From: Patescibacteria group bacterium
GTDB lineage: Bacteria > Patescibacteriota > Patescibacteriia > Patescibacteriales > Patescibacteriaceae
Assembly: GCA_030583705.1 (NCBI GenBank)
Contig: CP129471.1
Coordinates: forward strand, 1-50,505
Reading direction: 5' to 3'
DNA length: 50,505 nucleotides
Positions 14,734-23,204 of this stretch are shown here, one piece after another. Numbering within the stretch: position 1 is the stretch's first letter; the number at the start of each line of letters is the position of its first letter. Under the pieces are notes generated by a model, which saw only the letters and a list, made by a program, of their open reading frames with translations, did not search any database and had not been told where the DNA came from. The position numbers and the translations under genes were made by a program.

Positions 14734-15711
14734 ATGTATTTTGTCATTGCCGCTACTTCTTATCTTTTAAACGCTGGTGTTTATGTAGCTGATAAGTTTT
14801 TGCTTTCCAAAAAGATCCACTCTTCGGTGGTTTACGCTTTTTATGTTGGTATTTGGAGTGTAGGTAATTTTGTTCTTTTGTTTTTTGAACCTTTTATACC
14901 CACTTGGTCACAACTTTGGTTTGATCTATCTGCTGGTTTTTTATTCTTATTCACCTTAATCTTTTGGTATAGAGCTCTTCACCAAAGTGAGGCTACCAGA
15001 GTAGTTCCGATTGTTGGAGCGCTTACTCCGATCTTTGCTTTTATTTTTTCTTTTATCTTTTTAGGAGACGTTCTTCGTCTAGAAGAAGGCATAGCCTTTA
15101 TAGTTTTAATTGCCGGAGGACTACTTATTTCGGTTAAAAGAACCAGGCTCTATGTTTTAAACGAAGCTTCAGAGAAGATAAAGGATATTTTTGGTAGGGT
15201 TTTGGGTAAGGTGAGAGCTGATCTTAATCCAACAAAAAGACTTTTGTTTAACTCTTTTATTTCAGCCTTTTTATTTGCTGCTTATTATGTTTTAATTAAA
15301 TACATTTATTCAGACACTGGACAACCTTTTATTGGAGCCTTTGTTTGGTCTAGGTTAGGCAGTTTTTTGGGAGTTATGGCTATCTTGCTTGTTCCCGCTT
15401 GGCGACGTTTAATTAAAGAAGCTAATTCTTCAAAAAAAAGAACCCCCAAAGAACTGGTCTTTTTCTTAGCTGTCCGCTTAACCGCTGCCGTAGCCTTTAT
15501 TATGCTTAACTGGGCGGTTAGTTTGGCGGATAACGTTTCTTTGGTTAATGCCTTACAAGGTGTTCAGTATGCTTTCTTACTTGGTATAGTTATTGTCTTA
15601 TCTAGAAAATATCCCAATATTTTATCTGAAGAAAATAATAGGGGTGTGATGATTCAGAAGTTTATTGGGGTGGTTTTAGTTAGCCTTGGTCTTTATCTTT
15701 TAATATTATAG
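14734..15711 (+). CDS. EamA/DMT-superfamily transporter
   Basis: About ten hydrophobic helices in two repeats, each with an EamA-type pattern: first half FWYRALHQSEATRVVPIVGA followed by LTPIFAFIFSFIFLGD, second half LNWAVSLADNVSLVNALQGV followed by QYAFLLGIVIVL. A charged loop of about 45 residues (KRTRLYVLNEASEKIKD...) divides the halves. 325 residues fits an inner-membrane drug/metabolite carrier; the substrate is unknown. It is 2 bp upstream of the O-antigen-ligase-like gene, so the two are probably one operon, and a role in envelope precursor movement is possible. Confidence 0.8.
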   Translation: MYFVIAATSYLLNAGVYVADKFLLSKKIHSSVVYAFYVGIWSVGNFVLLFFEPFIPTWSQLWFDLSAGFLFLFTLIFWYRALHQSEATRVVPIVGALTPIFAFIFSFIFLGDVLRLEEGIAFIVLIAGGLLISVKRTRLYVLNEASEKIKDIFGRVLGKVRADLNPTKRLLFNSFISAFLFAAYYVLIKYIYSDTGQPFIGAFVWSRLGSFLGVMAILLVPAWRRLIKEANSSKKRTPKELVFFLAVRLTAAVAFIMLNWAVSLADNVSLVNALQGVQYAFLLGIVIVLSRKYPNILSEENNRGVMIQKFIGVVLVSLGLYLLIL

Positions 15712-15713
15712 GT

Positions 15714-17132
15714 ATGACACTTTTAGTTTTATTGCTTTTCATAGTTTGTTTTATCGCCTTGTCTTGGCGTCGTTTTGAGTGGGCGGCTTTATTGACCGTC
15801 TTTTCTCTACCGCTTTACACCGTACGTTTTTCTTTAGGTGTACCGACTACCCTACTTGAGATAATGATCCTTTTATTGTTTGCGGTTTGGTTTTTAAAAA
15901 ACAGACAAGCGCTTTTTAAAAGAGTACCGGCTAATTTAGAAAGACTAAAAGAAAAAAAACCTTTACTTAATCAGTACCCATGGCGTGGGCAGATTATTTT
16001 TTGGTTATTGGTTTCTTATTTGGCGGTTGGTGTAGCTTCTTGGAGTTGGCCGGCCTTAGGTCTTTGGAGAGCTTATTTTCTTGAGCCAATTCTTTTGTTT
16101 ATTGTTATAGTAAACACCTTTAAGAATAAAGAATCTTTAATTCGTCTTTTAACTATCCTTGGTTTGTCTGGGGCTCTAACGGCTCTTTTGGCGGTTTATC
16201 AGTTCATGGTGGGTGGACTTGAGACATATACCCTTAAAGATTTTTTTGTTCGTCAACATGAATTACGAGCAGTTTCACTTTTTGCCTATCCTAACGCTGT
16301 TGGTCTTTATGCTGGACCATTGGCGGTTATTTTATTCGGACTTTTCTTATATTGGTTAAAGGTTAAAAAACATTGTTATGCAATATTATCCTTACTAGCA
16401 GTTTTAGTATCAATACTAGGTATAATGGCCGCTCGTTCTGAGGGGGCATTACTGGCATCTTTAGTTTGTCTTTTAATTATTTTGTTTTTTGCTGGTAAGA
16501 AGTTTAGAATAGTGGCTACAATTATTACCATCGCTTTAGTGGTTGTTATAACCTCAATTCCGGCTCTTTCTTCCTATACCAAAGACCGTCTTCTTTTAAG
16601 AGATGTTTCAGGACAAATTAGGCGAGCGCAATGGAGTGAGACTGTTGAGATGATGCAGGATAAGACACATAGGGTTTTATTAGGGGTTGGTTTAGGTAAT
16701 TACCAAAAAGCTCTTGAGCCTTATCACATAGACGGTATCTTTGTTAAAGATTATAGTGACCCAGATTACCAAAGAAAGGTTTTGTTTAACGAGGAATATC
16801 ATAAACAAGCTTGGCAACCTTTAGAGATCTATCTTTATCCCCACAATGTTATATTGAACTTTTGGACAGAGCTGGGCTTTTTAGGAGTTTTAGCTTTTAT
16901 CTGGCTTTTGGTTGCTTACTTTAAAGAAGGTTATTTAGCTACCAAAAAATATCTTAAAGAAAAAAAGGCTTTTGCTATGATTACCCTAGCCTTGACGTTA
17001 GCTATGGCAACCAGTATGATTCACGGACTGGTTGATGTCCCCTATTTTAAAAACGATCTCTCCGCCCTCTTTTGGATCTTAATGGCCGTTATGGCAGTGG
17101 TTAAGATAAGGAGGGAGAAAAAGATTAATTAA
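15714..17132 (+). CDS. O-antigen ligase/Wzy-like polysaccharide polymerase family membrane protein
   Basis: This 472-residue protein has about 11 membrane segments and the O-antigen ligase (Wzy_C) domain: the large extracytoplasmic loop near residues 300-385 contains LLGVGLGNYQKALEPYH and ends with the diagnostic LYPHNVILNFWTELGFLG histidine motif. Family members polymerise or transfer lipid-linked glycans outside the inner membrane. With the upstream EamA transporter it suggests surface glycan or glycoprotein assembly (inferred). Confidence 0.85.
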   Translation: MTLLVLLLFIVCFIALSWRRFEWAALLTVFSLPLYTVRFSLGVPTTLLEIMILLLFAVWFLKNRQALFKRVPANLERLKEKKPLLNQYPWRGQIIFWLLVSYLAVGVASWSWPALGLWRAYFLEPILLFIVIVNTFKNKESLIRLLTILGLSGALTALLAVYQFMVGGLETYTLKDFFVRQHELRAVSLFAYPNAVGLYAGPLAVILFGLFLYWLKVKKHCYAILSLLAVLVSILGIMAARSEGALLASLVCLLIILFFAGKKFRIVATIITIALVVVITSIPALSSYTKDRLLLRDVSGQIRRAQWSETVEMMQDKTHRVLLGVGLGNYQKALEPYHIDGIFVKDYSDPDYQRKVLFNEEYHKQAWQPLEIYLYPHNVILNFWTELGFLGVLAFIWLLVAYFKEGYLATKKYLKEKKAFAMITLALTLAMATSMIHGLVDVPYFKNDLSALFWILMAVMAVVKIRREKKIN

Positions 17133-17202
17133 GGCTTTTTTTAACACAATATATTAGATATTAGCTAGTTATTATATTAGATAGTTATTATTAGATTATT
17201 AT

Positions 17203-17946
17203 ATGAACAAAGAAGATAGTACAATCATCCAAAAAATAATAGCAGAGTCTGGTGTCTTTTCTAGAAGAGAGGCTGAGGCTTTGGTTAAAGATGGGAAGGT
17301 TAGGGTTAATGGGAGGTTGGCTCAGGTGGGGCAAATGGTTAATAGAGAAGATAATATTATTGTTAAGGGACAAGAGTTGGAACTAACTAAACGTTTTCTA
17401 TATATTAAACTTAATAAGCCAATGGGCTATGTTTGTACTACTAGGGATTTTGATAACGAAAAAAACGTTTTTGATCTGGTTAAGGTTTCACAAAAGCTTT
17501 CCATTGTTGGAAGATTAGATAAAGATAGTGAAGGTTTAGTGCTTTTATCCAATGATGGGGATTTAGTTAATAAGTTAACTCATCCAAGGTATAAGGTAAG
17601 TAAGGTATATAGTGTTACCCTTTCTCATGATCTTGGAAAAAGTAAGGGAGATATTTTGATTAAGGCGGGAAAGATTAGAGAAGCTTTTTTATCTGGTATT
17701 AACTTGGGACAAGAAGATGGTTTAGCTAAAGCAATTAGAGTTAAACACTTAAGAGGTAGAACCTTTGAAGTGGTTTTACAACAAGGTAAGAAAAGACAGA
17801 TTAGGAGAATGTTTAGGAAGTTAGGTTGTCATATTAGCGCTTTAAAGAGAGTGAGGATAGCCAATATAACCTTAGGTAAACTAAGAAAAGGACAATGGGC
17901 CAAATTAACCAGGGAAGAAATTGATGGTTTAAAGAAGTTAGGTTAA
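17203..17946 (+). CDS. Pseudouridine synthase, RsuA/RluB/RluE/RluF family
   Basis: An S4 RNA-binding domain (IIAESGVFSRREAEALVKDG, KVRVNGRLA) occupies residues ~9-60. The catalytic domain has LNKPMGYVCTT, VGRLDKDSEGLVLLSNDG with the catalytic aspartate (in LDKDSEG), and QGKKRQIRRMFRKLGC. This combination defines the rRNA/mRNA-type large family; RluB-like 23S modification is most likely, but the target base cannot be assigned. 247 residues. It is followed by tRNA-Ser. Confidence 0.92.
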   Translation: MNKEDSTIIQKIIAESGVFSRREAEALVKDGKVRVNGRLAQVGQMVNREDNIIVKGQELELTKRFLYIKLNKPMGYVCTTRDFDNEKNVFDLVKVSQKLSIVGRLDKDSEGLVLLSNDGDLVNKLTHPRYKVSKVYSVTLSHDLGKSKGDILIKAGKIREAFLSGINLGQEDGLAKAIRVKHLRGRTFEVVLQQGKKRQIRRMFRKLGCHISALKRVRIANITLGKLRKGQWAKLTREEIDGLKKLG

Positions 17947-17956
17947 TAACTTAAAA

Positions 17957-18044
17957 GGAGAGATGGCTGAGTTGGTTGAAGGCGCTGCTCTCGAAAAGCA
18001 GTAAGGATGAAAGTCCTTCCAGGGTTCGAATCCCTGTCTCTCCG
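17957..18044 (+). tRNA. tRNA-Ser (anticodon CGA)
   Basis: An 88-nt class II tRNA. GGAGAGA pairs with TCTCTCC, the anticodon stem-loop is CTGCT CTCGAAA AGCAG, a long variable arm (TAAGGATGAAAGTCCTT) follows, and the T-arm is CAGGGTTCGAATCCCTG. The discriminator is G and CCA is encoded at 18045-18047. The restriction-modification island begins just downstream; tRNA 3' ends are common integration sites. Confidence 0.96.
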
Positions 18045-18051
18045 CCAATTA

Positions 18052-18079
18052 AAAATAGTCCCTAAATAGGGACTATTTT
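18052..18079 (+). terminator. Intrinsic terminator after tRNA-Ser
   Basis: AAAATAGTCCCTA/TAGGGACTATTTT stem (13 bp, 2-nt loop). It separates the tRNA transcript from the island. Confidence 0.85.
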
Positions 18080-18170
18080 GATAGGGAGTTTATTACTTTA
18101 GAATAAAATAAAGATTCAATCTAATATTGCTTAAATTTTTCATAGAAACACTGTTTTTATACTTGTATTA

Positions 18171-18209
18171 TAATACACTATTGTGTTAAAAATCAAGATA
18201 CGCTATAAT
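18171..18209 (+). promoter_or_regulatory. Promoter and palindromic operator of the restriction-modification island
   Basis: TATAAT (18204-18209) with TTGTGT (18181-18186) at 17 bp. The palindrome TAATACACTATTGTGTTA (18171-18188, core ACAC-N4-GTGT) overlaps the -35, and a related TGTGTATA lies just after the -10. This is the expected layout for C-box autoregulation by the XRE protein encoded 28 bp downstream of the -10 (inferred). Confidence 0.6.
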
Positions 18210-18236
18210 GTGTATATTGATAATTTCTTATAGGAT

Positions 18237-18446
18237 ATGATAAAAACTACGGCACAAAGATTTGGTGAAAACATGAAGAAAATACGACTCAAAAAAGATA
18301 TGTCGCAAGGCGATGTTTGTCGAGTGTTGGATTTAGATAGAGCGTACATTAGTAATATTGAGAATGGCAAGCAAAATATAACGATCACGACAATGGAAAA
18401 AGTTGCTAAGGCACTAGGTGTGAATATTGATATACTTTTAAAATAA
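18237..18446 (+). CDS. XRE-family helix-turn-helix regulator, likely restriction-modification controller (C protein)
   Basis: This 69-residue protein is a single HTH_3 domain: FGENMKKIRLKKDMSQGDVC, then LDRAYISNIENGKQNITITT as the recognition region, and VAKALGVNIDILLK. The size and position, as first gene before a restriction enzyme and methyltransferase, match C proteins that delay endonuclease expression until DNA is methylated. The palindrome at 18171-18188 is the likely operator. It ends 4 bp before the restriction gene. Confidence 0.85.
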   Translation: MIKTTAQRFGENMKKIRLKKDMSQGDVCRVLDLDRAYISNIENGKQNITITTMEKVAKALGVNIDILLK

Positions 18447-18450
18447 TTTT

Positions 18451-19431
18451 ATGGTCAGTGTAGATTCAAGACAAATGACAACTGGAAAATCATTTGAATA
18501 CGCTCTTCTTATTTCGTTCGAAGAAAAGTTAAAAAATAAAACCAATCTTGTTATTATAAAAAATTCATCTTTTGATGTTGCTAAGAGTTGTTTTGATAGT
18601 GTTTCCATAAATGAAAAGAGTGAATATCTATTATCAGCTAGTTTTGCAGTAAACTTTTTAATAGATATAGAGCCAAGACTTTCTAATGATATTGGTAAAA
18701 ATGATATTCTTCAACTTGAAATTCTATCTGATTATTATGGTAAAGCTGGGGATGTTCGCGATATTATTGCTATTCGTTTGCTTCAAAAATGGGAAATTGG
18801 TGTTTCTGCAAAAAATAATCATAAAGCAGTAAAACACTCTCGACTTTCTTCTAATATAGATTTTGGTGATAAATGGTTAGGAATCAAAAATTCAAAAGAA
18901 TATTTTGACACAGTGACACCAATTTTTAATAGCTTAGAAAAAATAAGAAAAGAAAGCGGGGCAAAGAAGAAATGGAGCGAACTTGGTGACTATCACTCAT
19001 CTATTTATATTCCAATTCTCAAGGCATTTGTAAAAGAACTAAAAAATCTTTATAAAAACGATTCTAAAAAAGTTGCCTTTAATCTAGTTGCTTACTTGGT
19101 TGGAAATAAGGATTTCTACAAAGTTATTAAGGGAAAGAATTCGGTTGAGATTCACGCTTATAATATAAATGGGACATTAAATCTTCCATTTAAAGAAATT
19201 CAACCAAAATATAAAACACCCAGGGTTCCACTTCCTACCAAAATTATTAATATAGATTTCAAAATGGATAGCAATACAACGGTAGTAGTTACAATGGATA
19301 ATGATTGGACACTTTCTTTTAGAATTCATAATGCAAGCTCAAGAGTAGAATCATCGCTTAAATTTGATATAAACCTCTTAAAATCCCCAAAGAAATTATT
19401 TAAAAATACATTAAATATAAGTAAAGATTAA
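18451..19431 (+). CDS. Type II restriction endonuclease, HaeIII-like family (predicted GGCC)
   Basis: The 326-residue protein resembles the HaeIII restriction family. The central block GKAGDVRDIIAIRLLQKWEI, then GVSAKNNHKAVKHSRLS and DFGDKWLG, corresponds to the family's conserved region and contains a D...E-x-S-x-K nuclease-like core (about residues 110-130). The N-terminus (GKSFEYALLISFEEKL ... NSSFDVAKSCFDSVS) also fits. The recognition sequence is inferred as GGCC from this similarity and from the adjacent M.HaeIII-like methyltransferase. It lies 4 bp after the controller and 4 bp before the methyltransferase. No frameshift is seen, so it appears intact. Confidence 0.78.
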   Translation: MVSVDSRQMTTGKSFEYALLISFEEKLKNKTNLVIIKNSSFDVAKSCFDSVSINEKSEYLLSASFAVNFLIDIEPRLSNDIGKNDILQLEILSDYYGKAGDVRDIIAIRLLQKWEIGVSAKNNHKAVKHSRLSSNIDFGDKWLGIKNSKEYFDTVTPIFNSLEKIRKESGAKKKWSELGDYHSSIYIPILKAFVKELKNLYKNDSKKVAFNLVAYLVGNKDFYKVIKGKNSVEIHAYNINGTLNLPFKEIQPKYKTPRVPLPTKIINIDFKMDSNTTVVVTMDNDWTLSFRIHNASSRVESSLKFDINLLKSPKKLFKNTLNISKD

Positions 19432-19435
19432 ATCT

Positions 19436-20419
19436 ATGAAATTAGCCTCATTGTTTACAGGTGCAGGAGGACTTGATCTCGGCTTTGAAAAAGCTGGTTT
19501 TCATGTTGTCTGGGCAAATGAATATGATCCAACAATTTGGGAAACTTTCGAATATAATTTTCCCAAAACAAAATTAGACCGCCGTAGCATTGTTGATGTT
19601 TCTCCTTCCGATATACCCAATGGAGTTGATGGAATTATTGGGGGACCACCTTGTCAAAGTTGGAGTGAAGCTGGAGCTGGACGTGGAATTAATGACAAGA
19701 GGGGTCAATTATTTTTTGATTACATTCGATTACTTAAAAAAAAGCAACCAAAGTTTTTTCTTGCAGAGAATGTTTCAGGTATTCTTCATCCAAAGCATGC
19801 TGAAGCATTTTCTAATATAATTAAGGAATTTGAAGGTGCTGGGTATGTTGTATCTTGGAAGTTATTAAATGCGAACAATTATGATGTTCCTGAAGATAGA
19901 TTACGTGTAATTATCATTGGTTATAATAAGAAACTTAAAAAGAAATTTGAGTTTCCAGAACCATGCAAGCATAAACCCGTATTAAAAGATGCAATCTTTG
20001 ATTTGCGCTTAGCAAAACCAGCCAAAGATAAGAATAAAACAAATGGTGATGCTTTAAAAGTTCCAAACCATGAGTATATGAATGGTGGTTTTTCCACTAT
20101 CTATATGTCACGAAATAGGGTTCGATCATGGGATGAACCTTCTTTTACGATTCAGGCAGGAGGTCGTCATGCACCTATTCATCCTCAAGCACCAAAAATG
20201 AAGTTTATAAGTCAAAATGAAAGAGTTTTTGTGCCGGGAAAGGAACGTTTATATCGTCGTTTATCTGTTCGAGAATGTGCAAGAATTCAAACTTTTCCTG
20301 ATAATTTTATCTTTAAATATCGTGATGTTGCTGATGGTTACAAAATGATTGGGAATGCTGTTCCAGTGAATTTTGCATATCATCTTGCAAAAAAAATAAT
20401 GCAGGATTTGAAATACTAA
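19436..20419 (+). CDS. DNA (cytosine-5) methyltransferase, M.HaeIII-like (predicted GGCC)
   Basis: All key C5-methyltransferase motifs are present: I LASLFTGAGGLDLGFEKAG, IV GGPPCQSWSEAG with the catalytic cysteine, VI FFLAENVSG, VIII PEDRLRVIIIG, IX LYRRLSVRECARIQTFP, and X YKMIGNAVPVNFA. The target-recognition region contains NHEYMNGGFSTIYMSRNRVR, close to M.HaeIII, which modifies the inner C of GGCC. 327 residues equals the family size. It protects host DNA from the endonuclease encoded just upstream. Confidence 0.9.
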   Translation: MKLASLFTGAGGLDLGFEKAGFHVVWANEYDPTIWETFEYNFPKTKLDRRSIVDVSPSDIPNGVDGIIGGPPCQSWSEAGAGRGINDKRGQLFFDYIRLLKKKQPKFFLAENVSGILHPKHAEAFSNIIKEFEGAGYVVSWKLLNANNYDVPEDRLRVIIIGYNKKLKKKFEFPEPCKHKPVLKDAIFDLRLAKPAKDKNKTNGDALKVPNHEYMNGGFSTIYMSRNRVRSWDEPSFTIQAGGRHAPIHPQAPKMKFISQNERVFVPGKERLYRRLSVRECARIQTFPDNFIFKYRDVADGYKMIGNAVPVNFAYHLAKKIMQDLKY

Positions 20420-20423
20420 CTAA

Positions 20424-21494
20424 ATGAATCAATTAAATAAAAAACTAAAAGCAATCGATTTCTTCTGTTCTGGTGGAGGAATGAGTTTTGGTTTGCAACA
20501 AGCTGGGATAGACGTTATAGCAGGAATTGATTTTGATCCTGATTGCAAAGATACATATGAAGCGAATGTAAAAGGTGCAAAGTACATTCTTGCTGATGTC
20601 GGGAAACTAAACGAAGAGGATTTAGCAAGAGAAGTAGATATAAAAAAGAATGACAATAATCTAATTCTAGTTGGATGTAGCCCTTGTCAATATTGGACGA
20701 TTATTCGAACAAATAAAAATAAGTCTCAAAAATCTAAAAACTTACTACATGAATTTCATAGATTTGTGAAATATTACAACCCTGGGTATGTTGTCGTAGA
20801 AAACGTTCCGGGAATTTTAAATAAGCACAAAGAAAGTGGGTTAGATAAATTTGTCGATGATTTAAAAAAGCAAGGATATACAGTTCACTACGAAATAGTA
20901 AACCTAAATGAATACGGCGTACCCGAAACGAGAAAAAGGTTTTCTCTAATTGCCAATAGAGTTGCTGGTAAAGAAATATTTCCAAAACCTGAGCATTCTT
21001 GCCCGACTGTTTCAGATTACATAGGAAAGAAAAACGGCTTCAAAACAATTTCAGCAGGACATAAGGATGATACTGATTTTTTGCACACTGCCGCTGGCTT
21101 GAGTGATACAAACATACAACGCCTCAAATTAACTCCCAAAAATGGTGGCACACGCCATTCGTGGGCAAATACAAATTTGCAAATCAACGCTTACAAAAAA
21201 GGTGCTGGAAATATTTCTTTTAATGATACTTATGGACGAATGTCTTGGGATAAACCAGCTCCAACAATAACTACAAAATTTTTCAGTATTTCAAATGGTA
21301 GATTTGCTCATCCAGAAGAAAATCGAGCAATCTCTTTGCGTGAGGGTGCTACCCTGCAAACATTCCCTAAAAAGTATAAGTTTGTAGGAAACAGTATAGC
21401 TACGATTGCAAGAATGATCGGGAACGCAGTCCCTCCACTTTTTGCAAAGCAAATTGGAAAAACCATAATCAAAAATCATCATGCTAGAAAATAG
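20424..21494 (+). CDS. Second DNA (cytosine-5) methyltransferase, different specificity
   Basis: Motifs: I AIDFFCSGGGMSFGLQQAG, IV VGCSPCQYWT, VI YVVVENVPGIL, VIII VPETRKRFSLIA, IX-like ISLREGATLQTFP, X IARMIGNAVPPLFA. The recognition region differs completely from the neighbouring M.HaeIII-like enzyme, so it should modify another sequence; the site cannot be predicted. It lies 4 bp after the first methyltransferase, and its end overlaps the ATPase/HEPN gene by 14 bp. That tight coupling suggests it partners that protein rather than the HaeIII pair. Confidence 0.88.
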   Translation: MNQLNKKLKAIDFFCSGGGMSFGLQQAGIDVIAGIDFDPDCKDTYEANVKGAKYILADVGKLNEEDLAREVDIKKNDNNLILVGCSPCQYWTIIRTNKNKSQKSKNLLHEFHRFVKYYNPGYVVVENVPGILNKHKESGLDKFVDDLKKQGYTVHYEIVNLNEYGVPETRKRFSLIANRVAGKEIFPKPEHSCPTVSDYIGKKNGFKTISAGHKDDTDFLHTAAGLSDTNIQRLKLTPKNGGTRHSWANTNLQINAYKKGAGNISFNDTYGRMSWDKPAPTITTKFFSISNGRFAHPEENRAISLREGATLQTFPKKYKFVGNSIATIARMIGNAVPPLFAKQIGKTIIKNHHARK

Positions 21495-23172
21495 TACACA
21501 AAAATTGCAAATGAAATTTGCGCCCAATACGATAGAACATCTTGGTGTGAAAATGTATTCTACACTACCACCAGTTGTATCTGAACTTATTGCAAATTCT
21601 TATGATGCTGATGCTAAAGAAGTAAAAATTTTACTTAATGATTCTGAAAATAAAGAAATAGTGGTATCTGATGACGGACATGGAATGTCTTTTGATGAAA
21701 TCAACGAAAGTTTTTTAACAATCGGCAGAAATAGACGTGTTAAAAATTCGACAGATGAGTCACCAAAAGGGCGAAAGGTTATCGGGAAAAAAGGTCTTGG
21801 AAAATTATCATTTTTCGGAATTGCTCACGAAATTGAGATTATTACAATTAAAGACAATAAAAAGAACTCGTTTGTAATGGATTGGGAAGCAATAATGCGC
21901 ATGGAGAATGAGGAGGGTGGAATAGAAAACTATGAACCAGGAATTTTGATATTGGATGAGGATACAGATGAAGATAACGGGACAATAGTAACTTTAAGAA
22001 AAATACAGAGGGTGAGTAATTTCGATGTTGAAACATTAGCAGATAGTATTTCTAAATATTTTATTTTACCAGATGATTTTAATATTAAATTATCTCACAA
22101 TGATAATGAATGGATAGAAATTGATAATACTAGACGTTATGCCTCGACACCTGCAGAAGTTGAGTGGACTGTACCAAAAGACGTAGAGTTTGGTGATGAT
22201 TGTGAACATTTTAAAAATATCACAGGGCACCTTCTTGCCACCGAAAAACCAATTTCTCCCAATACAAATATGCGAGGGGTTACTCTTTTTTCAAGAAAGA
22301 AATTAGTAAATCTTCCAGAATACTTTTCTGATAGTACATCAAGTCACTTTTTTAACTATCTAACAGGGTGGTTAGAAGTAGATTTTATAGATGAATTAGA
22401 CGAAGATGTTATTGGAACTAACCGACAGACATTAAATTGGGATCATCCAGAAATGCAAAAATTAAGGCTCTGCCTGCAAAATCTTCTTAAATGGATAGAG
22501 AGGGATTGGCGTGTAAAGAGAAAAAGTATTCGCGAAACAAAGTTGGATGATGAATTAAAGAAAGTTGATATTACAATAGGCGAATGGCAAGAAAATGTTC
22601 CAGACAAAATTAAACTTGATTTAATACCAGTTCTAGAAAAAATAGTTGGTGATTCCGAATTATCAAATGAAGAAATAACTGGTGCGGTAAAGCATTTAAA
22701 AAATGTTTTACCTCCATACACTTACTATCATTATCAAAATCTCCACAGCAATTTAAGTGATGCTGTATTTCAGTACTATGCAGATCAAAATTACTATGAA
22801 GCGGTAAGAATGGGCACAATAAGATACATTACTTTACTTAGAGCTAAAATATCAAAACAAGACGGTAATGAGGAGCAGGTGATAGTCCATGCTTTTAAGG
22901 AACAAGGTGCGGTACTAAGTGTTGTCAAAAAGTATAGTTCATATAAAAACGTAAACACTGGTGCTGAAATTACAGACATAACAAAAGAAACGATTAGTCG
23001 CGGGCATAGATTATTGGCCCAAGCAATGATTGCCTCTTTTAGAAACCCTGTGTCACACCAAGAGCCGCATGATTTAAAGATGTCTGAGATATATACGGAA
23101 CAAGATTGTCTTGATGCCCTGGGTTTATTGTCTCACCTTTTCAGACGTCTTGATAATACAGAGTCAGTTTAA
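21481..23172 (+). CDS. GHKL-type ATPase fused to a C-terminal Ymh-like HEPN domain; candidate defence effector
   Basis: Residues ~15-200 form a GHKL ATPase (histidine-kinase/MutL/MORC-like): N-box SELIANSYDADAKEVKI (E35, N39, D42), DDGHGM (65-69 region), and lid motif GKKGLGKLS (about 102-110). The middle (200-400) is unassigned, with an acidic, aromatic stretch (FNYLTGWLEVDFIDEL). The last ~130 residues resemble the TIGR02391/Ymh-type HEPN domain, ending with MIASFRNPVSHQEPHD, where R521-N-P-x-x-H526 is the HEPN RNase signature. Domain order suggests an ATP-gated sensor driving an RNase. It overlaps the methyltransferase gene and precedes an HNH-like gene. Prokaryotic GHKL/MORC-type ATPases are known near restriction-modification genes; this exact fusion is not one I recognise as characterised. 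Confidence 0.75.
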   Translation: MLENSTQKLQMKFAPNTIEHLGVKMYSTLPPVVSELIANSYDADAKEVKILLNDSENKEIVVSDDGHGMSFDEINESFLTIGRNRRVKNSTDESPKGRKVIGKKGLGKLSFFGIAHEIEIITIKDNKKNSFVMDWEAIMRMENEEGGIENYEPGILILDEDTDEDNGTIVTLRKIQRVSNFDVETLADSISKYFILPDDFNIKLSHNDNEWIEIDNTRRYASTPAEVEWTVPKDVEFGDDCEHFKNITGHLLATEKPISPNTNMRGVTLFSRKKLVNLPEYFSDSTSSHFFNYLTGWLEVDFIDELDEDVIGTNRQTLNWDHPEMQKLRLCLQNLLKWIERDWRVKRKSIRETKLDDELKKVDITIGEWQENVPDKIKLDLIPVLEKIVGDSELSNEEITGAVKHLKNVLPPYTYYHYQNLHSNLSDAVFQYYADQNYYEAVRMGTIRYITLLRAKISKQDGNEEQVIVHAFKEQGAVLSVVKKYSSYKNVNTGAEITDITKETISRGHRLLAQAMIASFRNPVSHQEPHDLKMSEIYTEQDCLDALGLLSHLFRRLDNTESV

Positions 23173-23204
23173 TTTTTATGGATAAGTATCCGTAATCAAT
23201 AATT

